Origin: Candidatus Cloacimonadota bacterium
GTDB taxonomy: Bacteria; Cloacimonadota; Cloacimonadia; Cloacimonadales; Cloacimonadaceae
DNA: 8,202 bases
Reading direction: 5' to 3'
Assembly: GCA_028703735.1 (NCBI GenBank)
Contig: JAQVMI010000069.1
Span: 1 to 8,202 of the forward strand
How positions within the stretch are numbered: position 1 is the first letter of the stretch; each line of letters opens with the position of its first letter. Shown one piece after another: positions 1-4,925 of this stretch. The notes beneath the pieces were generated by a model. The model did no database searches. It was not told the DNA's origin and saw only the letters and a program-made list of their open reading frames with translations. Position numbers and translations under genes: made by a program.

Positions 1-2
1 AT

Positions 3-899
3 AAGCAAATTAAATATGCCAAGCCACCGGTTTGCGTTTTCGAAGAAAATGCACTGGAAAACTATCTGATCCGCGATCTTTTTGGAGAGCATGTGGTTAG
101 GCTGGTGATAGATGATAAAGCCTTTGCCAAAAGCATTATCTCGCAATTAGAAGAAATATCTCCCGATCTTATAGAAAACGTGGAGATTTATAAAGAGGAT
201 TCTCCCATCTTCGATGCTTGGGCAATCGAAAAGAAGATAGAGACCACTTTGCACAGCCGCATCTATTTACCCAGCGGGGGAAATATCAAAGTGGAGCAAA
301 CCGAAGCACTGGTGGCAATAGACATTAATACCGGAAGCTTCACAGGGAAAACTCACTACGATGAAACTGTGCGAAAAACAAATCTGGAAGCTGCTGCAGA
401 GGCAGCAAGACAGATAAGACTGCGTGATCTTTCCGGGGTTATCGTGATAGATTTCATCGATATGGTGGATGAAAAACACAAGAGCGAAGTGCTGGAAATG
501 CTGAAAAAAGGGTTGCGACGCGATAGAGCTAAGAATAAGGTGTATTCCTTTACAGAGCTTGGCTTGGTGGAAGTAACCCGTAAGCGGATGCGTAGCACTT
601 TAATTGCCAATTTCTCTGATCCCTGTCCCTTTTGTAATGGAAGCGGAAGAGTGATTAGCAAGGATGCGGTAACCATGCGTATTTACCGTTGGCTGGGACG
701 CAGCGATTATTTTATTAAGGATAAAACCTTGCGCATAGTGGTAAATCCCGATCTTTTAAGCCATATAAATCAGCATAATGAAGATTTTGTAACATACCGC
801 GATCAGATTGAATTTGCAGCCGATCCCAATATTCGTATTGATCAGTTCCGGGTTTTTCGTTTGCCTGGCATGGAAGATATCACCGGCAAATTTGCCTAA
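3..899 (+). CDS. rng: Ribonuclease G/E family endoribonuclease, C-terminal part (5' end outside window)
   Basis: The frame is open from base 3 to the TAA at 897-899 (298 residues visible), so the gene enters from the left; the GTG at 93 is internal, because conserved family sequence (LIRDLFGEHVV) lies before it. The product is a single-strand-specific endoribonuclease for rRNA maturation and mRNA turnover, acting in the cytoplasm. The DNase I-like catalytic domain is clear. TEALVAIDINTG carries the metal-binding Asp at visible residue 107 (codon 321-323), equivalent to E. coli RNase E Asp303. VIDFIDM carries the second Asp at residue 150 (codon 450-452), equivalent to Asp346. DPCPFCNGSGR holds the Zn-link CPxC cysteines, residues 208 and 211. 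About 85 residues follow and the protein then ends, with no long disordered degradosome scaffold, which fits RNase G or a short RNase E. The G-versus-E label is by length; family membership is near certain. Confidence 0.95.
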   Translation, partial: KQIKYAKPPVCVFEENALENYLIRDLFGEHVVRLVIDDKAFAKSIISQLEEISPDLIENVEIYKEDSPIFDAWAIEKKIETTLHSRIYLPSGGNIKVEQTEALVAIDINTGSFTGKTHYDETVRKTNLEAAAEAARQIRLRDLSGVIVIDFIDMVDEKHKSEVLEMLKKGLRRDRAKNKVYSFTELGLVEVTRKRMRSTLIANFSDPCPFCNGSGRVISKDAVTMRIYRWLGRSDYFIKDKTLRIVVNPDLLSHINQHNEDFVTYRDQIEFAADPNIRIDQFRVFRLPGMEDITGKFA

Positions 900-1082
900 A
901 ACACAAGTAATTTAGTTGGAGTTCAAAGCACTTCTTCAATCAACATACATAACAGTAAGTTACGTAGAGCTTTGGACTTCAACATTTGATATAGCATTGA
1001 AGTCCAAGAGCCCATATCTCACGGAATAAATAATATTCTTAGATCGGGCTCTTGAACTCCAATTGCGAAGCTCTTATTCTTA
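900..1082. repeat. Nested inverted repeats in the convergent rng / DUF3795 gap
   Basis: Two exact 11-base inverted repeats are nested. The inner one is TTGGACTTCAA at 972-982 with TTGAAGTCCAA at 997-1007 (14-base loop). The outer one is TTGGAGTTCAA at 916-926 with TTGAACTCCAA at 1052-1062. The inner and outer arms differ by only two bases, so the arms can also pair in another register: 997-1013 with 1046-1062 gives 17 pairs with two non-Watson-Crick positions, including GAGCCC/GGGCTC. The gap lies between convergent genes, so it may act as a bidirectional terminator or mRNA 3' end, but neither side has a U-run. It could equally be a degenerate palindromic repeat. No gene is visible. Confidence 0.7.
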
Positions 1083-1415
1083 TTACCTAAGGCTTTGAAT
1101 GTTCTCTTTGGCTACAGGAACTGCATTATACAGGAATTCGTTTGTGGAGCAGGGGAAGTTTTCGCATTCGGCACAGCTATCAAAGCCTTTTTCCACCACA
1201 CAAGCACGGATGGGAAACTTGCCACACCAACCGAAATGAGCTCCTTCACTCATGCAACCATCGCAAGCAATATCCGAGGCAGATAAATCCGCATTATAAT
1301 TCTTTGCCCATCGTTCTGCAATGTCCTTCTTCTTGTCATTATCTCCTGCTTGATGCGCTACAAAGCATTCGCAGGTGTTGCAATCCAAGCCACAGGCAGA
1401 TTTGAATTTTGTCAT
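1083..1415 (-). CDS. DUF3795-type small cysteine-rich protein
   Basis: A 110-residue protein with 11 cysteines (residues 8, 12, 15, 17, 51, 54, 64, 72, 81, 84 and 89). The N-terminal CGLDCNTCEC block, then CDGC, and the C-terminal CAECENFPC are typical of DUF3795 proteins. These are widespread in anaerobic bacteria and archaea, have no established biochemical role, and are presumed to bind zinc or a metal cluster through these cysteines. No signal peptide or membrane segment is seen, so it is probably cytoplasmic. The ATG start (1413-1415) is well supported by AAGGAG at 1421-1426 with 5 bases between. It is on the same strand as trmFO but 287 bases downstream of it, so it probably has its own transcription. 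The family call rests on the cysteine pattern; function is unknown. Confidence 0.85.
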   Translation of the reverse strand: MTKFKSACGLDCNTCECFVAHQAGDNDKKKDIAERWAKNYNADLSASDIACDGCMSEGAHFGWCGKFPIRACVVEKGFDSCAECENFPCSTNEFLYNAVPVAKENIQSLR

Positions 1416-1420
1416 GATAA

Positions 1421-1426
1421 CTCCTT
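1421..1426 (-). promoter_or_regulatory. Shine-Dalgarno of the DUF3795 gene
   Basis: AAGGAG on the minus strand, 5 bases before the ATG. It fixes the start of the small cysteine-rich gene. Confidence 0.75.
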
Positions 1427-1509
1427 TATCTTGTTTCCCGTATATTCCACCGAAAAAATAAGCAGATTCCGCAGATTTGCAGTATATCTTTGCTGCTTCC
1501 TATGTATAA

Positions 1510-1690
1510 AATCTACAATCTAAACTCACTCTTATCTTTAATCTCTCTTATCAAAAACTCTCTTTTTTCTCTTTAACTCTTTTACTCTTTGTAAATCCAA
1601 TCTCTGTCTAACCCTCTTAAAAACCCTCTCTTTTCTCTTTTACTCTTTGTTGATTAAATCTTTTAACTCATTTACTCTTTGTAAATCGAT
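1510..1690. repeat. Pyrimidine-rich spacer with imperfect direct repeats
   Basis: On the + strand this is a T/C-rich tract built from CTCTTT-like units. TTTACTCTTTG occurs three times (1581-1591, 1639-1649, 1671-1681). A longer 25-base unit at 1573-1597 recurs at 1663-1687 with one mismatch, 90 bases apart. CCCTCT-type units fall between (AACCCTCT at 1610 and at 1622). On the minus strand, in the direction of trmFO and the DUF3795 gene, the transcript would be purine-rich (AAAGAG repeats). No open frame of note and no strong hairpin is seen. It may be simple low-complexity drift by slippage. Confidence 0.65.
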
Positions 1691-1702
1691 ACCCCATAAA
1701 AC

Positions 1703-3010
1703 TCATAAGTTTTTACCATCTCCAGCCAACGCATCCAGTGACCTTTGTGAATACATCTGTTTTTTCTCTTTTTTGTCCCTGGGTTCATTTTCCAAGCGTG
1801 GCAGGATGCCGAAATTAGCATTCATAGGCTGAAACTTAGTCCCCTTAGAGTAGCAAAGGTGTCGCCAAAGCTGACCCATGATTGTGCTTTCCGGCAGCAG
1901 GGGTAAATCTCCAATTATGCTTCTGGCAACCATTAGTCCACTGGCAATGCACTCCACATAGCCTTCCACACCGGCAAGCTGTCCTGCCAGGCTTATATGT
2001 GGCAGCTTCTGGAAACTGAAATCCGGGTTTAACAGAGCCGGAGAATTAAGATAGGCATTGCGGTGAATGGAGCCAAAACGTAGGAATTCTGCCGTATTCA
2101 AGCCTGGAATCATCTGAAAAATAGCTTTTTGAGCCGAATATCGCAGCATTGTTTGGCAACCAACCAAATTGTAGGCAGTGCCATCCTTGTTTTCTGCTCT
2201 AAGCTGCAACACTGCATAGGGCTTTTTCCCCTCGGGAGTTTCCAGTCCCATAGGTTTCATAACTCCATGCCGCAGAGTATCTTTTCCGCGCCGGGCAAGT
2301 TCTTCTATGGGCATGCAGTTTTCGTAATAGGTGAATTTTATTCCGGCAAAAAAATCGTTTTCGAATTCGTGAGCTTCGTGTTGTTCACCCTGGAGCAAGG
2401 CATCCACAAAGCTGAGGTATTCATCCTTTGTAAAAGCACAATTCAGGTAATCTGCATCACCCTTGTCATAGCGGTCTTTTTTGTAAACCCTGCTAAAATC
2501 TATACTATCGGCATCTATGATGGGAGCTATGGCATCAAAAAAATAGAGGTGCTGCTCACCCAAAGCTTGGCTAAGGCTTTTCATCATGGCATCGGAGGTA
2601 AGTGGACCTGTGGCTAATATGGCAGTAGTAGAGGGTAGCTCGGTTAATTCTTGGCGAATCACCCTGATATTGGGGTTCTGAGATATTGCCTCTTCCACCT
2701 TTTTGGAAAAAAGCTGCCTATCCACTGCCAAAGCATGTCCTGCCGGAACAGCACTGCTTTGGGCAAGCTTCAGCAGGTGCCCCCCCAATGCGTTTATTTC
2801 GGCTTTCAATAATCCTGAGGCTGTATCCAAACGTGTGGATTTTAAAGAGTTACTGCACACAAGCTCTGCCAATAGCTCTGTGCTATGTGCAGGAGTTTGA
2901 ACATAGGGGCGCATCTCGTAAAGCGTAACCTGCCAATCTGATTCTGCCAGGCACAATGCTGCTTCACATCCTGCTAAACCACCACCGATAATGATAATAT
3001 CTTTCTTCAT
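1703..3010 (-). CDS. trmFO: Methylenetetrahydrofolate--tRNA-(uracil-5-)-methyltransferase TrmFO
   Basis: A 435-residue FAD-dependent enzyme that makes 5-methyluridine at position 54 in the tRNA T-loop, with 5,10-methylenetetrahydrofolate as carbon donor. The length is normal for the family. The N-terminal dinucleotide-binding motif IIIIGGGLAGCEAA spans residues 5-18. ELVCSNSLKS carries Cys52, equivalent to B. subtilis TrmFO Cys53. NCMPIEELARRG carries Cys232, equivalent to the Cys226 proposed as nucleophile. The family blocks RFGSIHRNAYLNSPALL (311-327) and AGQLAGVEGYVECIASGLM (342-360) are intact, so the enzyme looks functional. The ATG at 3010 gives the expected N-terminus, but no Shine-Dalgarno is visible before it. 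It is divergent from the MFS gene. Its presence suggests the organism methylates U54 by the folate route rather than the SAM-dependent TrmA route. Confidence 0.97.
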   Translation of the reverse strand: MKKDIIIIGGGLAGCEAALCLAESDWQVTLYEMRPYVQTPAHSTELLAELVCSNSLKSTRLDTASGLLKAEINALGGHLLKLAQSSAVPAGHALAVDRQLFSKKVEEAISQNPNIRVIRQELTELPSTTAILATGPLTSDAMMKSLSQALGEQHLYFFDAIAPIIDADSIDFSRVYKKDRYDKGDADYLNCAFTKDEYLSFVDALLQGEQHEAHEFENDFFAGIKFTYYENCMPIEELARRGKDTLRHGVMKPMGLETPEGKKPYAVLQLRAENKDGTAYNLVGCQTMLRYSAQKAIFQMIPGLNTAEFLRFGSIHRNAYLNSPALLNPDFSFQKLPHISLAGQLAGVEGYVECIASGLMVARSIIGDLPLLPESTIMGQLWRHLCYSKGTKFQPMNANFGILPRLENEPRDKKEKKQMYSQRSLDALAGDGKNL

Positions 3011-3148
3011 AAGGTAAACTAAAACTGAGATGCCAGAATTGCGTCAAGTGATTTCGCTGATAATATCTATACTCACTCCATTATTTGCAAGCTTATTGAC
3101 AGGAAAGCCACAGTTCAGAAATTGACCTCTACTATAAGGAGAAACAGA
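3011..3148. promoter_or_regulatory. Divergent promoter region between trmFO and the MFS gene
   Basis: This 138-base gap must hold the promoters for both divergent genes. For trmFO (minus strand), a -10-like TATTAT lies at 3060-3065 with TTGCAA at 3085-3090 (19-base spacer). A second weak pair is TTGACG at 3042-3047 and TTTAGT at 3018-3023 (18-base spacer), which would give a nearly leaderless mRNA. For the MFS gene, a perfect TTGACA is present at 3096-3101, but the sequence 16-18 bases on has no good -10. The region is certain by position; the individual boxes are weak guesses. Confidence 0.3.
3136..3141 (+). promoter_or_regulatory. Shine-Dalgarno deciding the MFS start
   Basis: AAGGAG followed by 7 bases (AAACAGA) and then TTG at 3149-3151, in frame with the transporter. 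This spacing is ideal. It lies inside the coding sequence if the upstream TTG at 3122 were used, so it argues for 3149. Confidence 0.75.
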
Positions 3149-4402
3149 TTGCGCTTAAGAAACTTGAGCCCCATGGAAAAGCAGAGTACCATTTTGCTGC
3201 TGATTGCAGCAATATTCAATGGGGCGGTTCAGAGTCTGGGTCAAACGCAGGATATTATTGCCCGCAAAGCTTTGCATGCTCAGGATTGGCAATTGATGCT
3301 GATGACGATGATCTGGCCAATATCCAATTTTCTTAGCATCTGGTGGGGCAGAATCTTCGAGCAATCTTGTCACAAATCCCGCTATTTTCTTTTAGCTGGA
3401 ATCGTGGGACGGCTTAGCTTGGTATATGCTATCTGGATAACCACGATGAACGAATACATGGTGTTATTGGCATTGGTGTTTTCGGCAAATTCACTGCTAA
3501 TTCCTGCGCAGAACAGCATTTATCAAAAGAACATCTGTGTTAGCCGGCGTGCCAAAGTATTCGGCTATACCATCAGTTTGGGGATGATTGTTTCCATTGC
3601 TTTCACCTTTGTGGCTGGCAGATTGTTGGATGTGCAGGAGCAGAGCTTTCGCTGGATATTGGTTGCCACAGGTGTTTGCGGCTTCATCAGTTCTGCGGTG
3701 CTTTCTATGATACGCATCCAGGATCCTCTGGTGCAAACAGATTGCAAACCGATTGCCTGGTATAGACAGCTTCATGATCCCGTGAGAAGAACCTTGGCAC
3801 TGTTAAAAGAGAATAAGCAATTTGCCAAGTTCGAGCGCAGTTTTTCTATATATGGCATGGGTTTCATCATGATGCAGCCTATTATTCCCATTTATTTGGT
3901 AGATAAGTTACAGCTAAGCTACACTTCTAATTTTCTTGCCAAGGGTGTGCTTTCGCAGGTTGGCTTGCTGTTGCTATCTCCCATGATCGGCAAGTTTCAC
4001 GATCGCATGCATCCCTTCAAGTTCATCAGCCGCAGTTTTGCGCTACTAATGGTATTCCCTTTGCTTTTCGTGGTATCATCACTATGGGCTGGAGAAAGCA
4101 TTATTCCGGTGATAATAGTGTTTGTGGCTTACTTTATTTTTGGAGTGGCTATGACGGCTGTAAACGTTTCCTGGAACATGAGCTCCATCTATTTTGCCGG
4201 AAAGGACGATGCCAGCATGTATCAGAGTGTGCATGTTACCATGACAGGTATCAGGGGTTTAATTGCCCCAATGTTAGGCTATGCGCTGTTAAAGATTTTT
4301 AATATCACCGCGGTGTTTATAGTAGCTGCTGGATTTTTGGGCTGGGCTGCTTTGATAAGCTATAGGGATTTTAAGCAGATAGACCAAGGGATAGGCAAAT
4401 AG
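3149..4402 (+). CDS. MFS transporter, 12 predicted membrane helices
   Basis: A 417-residue integral inner-membrane protein of the major facilitator superfamily type. Twelve hydrophobic segments fall in two blocks of six: roughly residues 13-31, 49-70, 79-97, 103-122, 137-158, 167-188, then 232-250, 262-282, 292-312, 318-340, 361-381 and 385-404. A cytoplasmic-type hydrophilic loop (about 190-230) separates the halves. Loops 2-3 (WWGRIFEQSCHKSR) and 8-9 (GKFHDRMHPFK) have the basic/acidic character of the MFS signature loops. The substrate cannot be read from sequence. The TTG at 3149 is preferred over the upstream in-frame TTG at 3122 and the ATG at 3173, because AAGGAG sits 7 bases before it; 3122 has no ribosome site. 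It is divergent from trmFO, with no co-transcribed partner. Confidence 0.85.
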   Translation: MRLRNLSPMEKQSTILLLIAAIFNGAVQSLGQTQDIIARKALHAQDWQLMLMTMIWPISNFLSIWWGRIFEQSCHKSRYFLLAGIVGRLSLVYAIWITTMNEYMVLLALVFSANSLLIPAQNSIYQKNICVSRRAKVFGYTISLGMIVSIAFTFVAGRLLDVQEQSFRWILVATGVCGFISSAVLSMIRIQDPLVQTDCKPIAWYRQLHDPVRRTLALLKENKQFAKFERSFSIYGMGFIMMQPIIPIYLVDKLQLSYTSNFLAKGVLSQVGLLLLSPMIGKFHDRMHPFKFISRSFALLMVFPLLFVVSSLWAGESIIPVIIVFVAYFIFGVAMTAVNVSWNMSSIYFAGKDDASMYQSVHVTMTGIRGLIAPMLGYALLKIFNITAVFIVAAGFLGWAALISYRDFKQIDQGIGK

Positions 4403-4502
4403 ATTATAGAGGGTTCTTTCATGAGGAGTGGGCTCTATGGACATATCTGTACTTTCTTTGTCTTTCCGTTTGTAACATAGGATTGAATCCTGTTGTAAGG
4501 TT

Positions 4503-4592
4503 GGGTTTGTAACCCACCTCAAATTCCGCCGGTTGCAAACCGGCTTGTACAACAGTTTAAAAAGCTATGTTACGATCGTATCCAGCATAGCA
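4503..4592 (+). repeat. Structured direct repeat, copy A
   Basis: A 90-base unit with three hairpins. H1 is GGGTT-TGT-AACCC at 4503-4515. H2 is GCCGGTT-GCA-AACCGGC at about 4528-4544. H3 is GCTATGTT (4564-4571) with AGCATAGC (4584-4591), 8 pairs including one G-U, whose 12-base loop overlaps the perfect palindrome TACGATCGTA (4571-4580). Copy A also has an upstream flank (4472-4497) that can pair with the unit in a competing fold. It could be a palindromic extragenic repeat or part of an untranslated RNA; orientation is unknown. Confidence 0.8.
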
Positions 4593-4757
4593 GGAGTCAT
4601 TCAGTCCCAAAAGCATTTCAAAACGCCCTATATTTTCGCCGGACTGAAGGACTCATGCATTCGGTACAGCTTGCTATGTTGGTTTCCGCATTAGTCCTTG
4701 CCACCAAACATTTCAGAGACAGTCCCAAAGTTAATAATGGTGGCAATGACTCCTGCT
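4589..4757. repeat. Segment bounded by exact 13-base inverted repeats
   Basis: AGCAGGAGTCATT (4589-4601) and AATGACTCCTGCT (4745-4757) are exact reverse complements bounding 169 bases. Inside are two further inverted pairs: GAGTCATTCAGTCC (4594-4607) with GGACTGAAGGACTC (4641-4654), and AGTCCTTGCCACCA (4693-4706) with TGGTGGCAATGACT (4738-4751). Each pair has 13 of 14 matches. CAGTCCCAAA occurs twice (4602-4611, 4720-4729). The layout resembles a miniature inverted-repeat element without genes. No convincing target duplication is seen: only GCAT at 4585-4588 and 4759-4762, slightly offset. Confidence 0.5.
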
Positions 4758-4762
4758 CGCAT

Positions 4763-4854
4763 GGGTTTGTAACCCAACTCAAATTCCGCCGGTTACATAC
4801 CGGCTTGTACAACAGCTTAAAAAAAGCTATGTTACGACCCCTTCCAGCATAGCA
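4763..4854 (+). repeat. Structured direct repeat, copy B
   Basis: A 92-base second copy of the unit at 4503-4592, with 8 substitutions and a 2-base A-run difference by hand alignment. H1 (4763-4775) is identical. H2 keeps its outer six pairs GCCGGT/ACCGGC, and its tip changes to TACAT. H3 (4826-4833 with 4846-4853) is identical in the stem with a different loop. Its right end, CCAGCATAGCAA (4844-4855), can also pair with TTGCTATGTTGG at 4671-4682 with one wobble. Confidence 0.8.
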
Positions 4855-4900
4855 AAAAGAGGGACGGTATAAACAAGAATATCTCTCGTCCATACCGTCC
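4854..4900 (-). terminator. Probable intrinsic terminator of the peptidase operon
   Basis: On the minus strand, 25 bases after the peptidase stop codon, GGACGGTAT (4900-4892) pairs with ATACCGTCC (4870-4862), an exact 9-base stem with a 21-base loop. It is followed by CTCTTTTT, with the T-run at 4858-4854. The position and the T-run fit a Rho-independent terminator. The loop is longer than usual, which lowers confidence slightly. Confidence 0.65.
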
Positions 4901-4925
4901 GTATGACCACTTATGTTTATATAGT

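Larger units (their letters stand above)
4403..4925. other. Repeat-rich convergent intergenic region (523 bases, no gene)
   Basis: This gap lies between the convergent MFS and peptidase genes. It holds two ~90-base direct repeats (A and B), an inverted-repeat-bounded segment between them, and a terminator hairpin for the minus strand; these are listed separately. A weak hairpin, ATAGAG (4406-4411) with CTCTAT (4433-4438), just after the MFS stop is not followed by a good T-run. Short open frames exist here, but they run through the repeats on either strand, lack Shine-Dalgarno sites and are not believable genes. Confidence 0.8.

Noticed and set aside
2129..2617. Plus-strand open frame of 162 codons opposite trmFO
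   Set aside because: It lies entirely antisense to the well-supported trmFO gene, has no recognisable domain and no ribosome site.
3096..3137. TTGACA (3096-3101) plus TATAAG (3133-3138) as an MFS promoter
   Set aside because: The spacing is about 31 bases and the -10-like box overlaps the Shine-Dalgarno, so this is not a valid pair.
4406..4438. Terminator of the MFS gene (ATAGAG/CTCTAT hairpin)
   Set aside because: There are only six weak pairs, a 21-base loop and no continuous T-run after it.
4503..4854. CRISPR array
   Set aside because: There are only two copies, each about 90 bases and 170 bases apart, with internal hairpins; no regular spacers or cas genes are present.
4289..4893. Short open frames in the repeat region, two of which share KPVCNRRNL and WVTNP
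   Set aside because: The shared peptide is only the minus-strand translation of the two DNA repeats; there is no ribosome site and the frames overlap hairpins.
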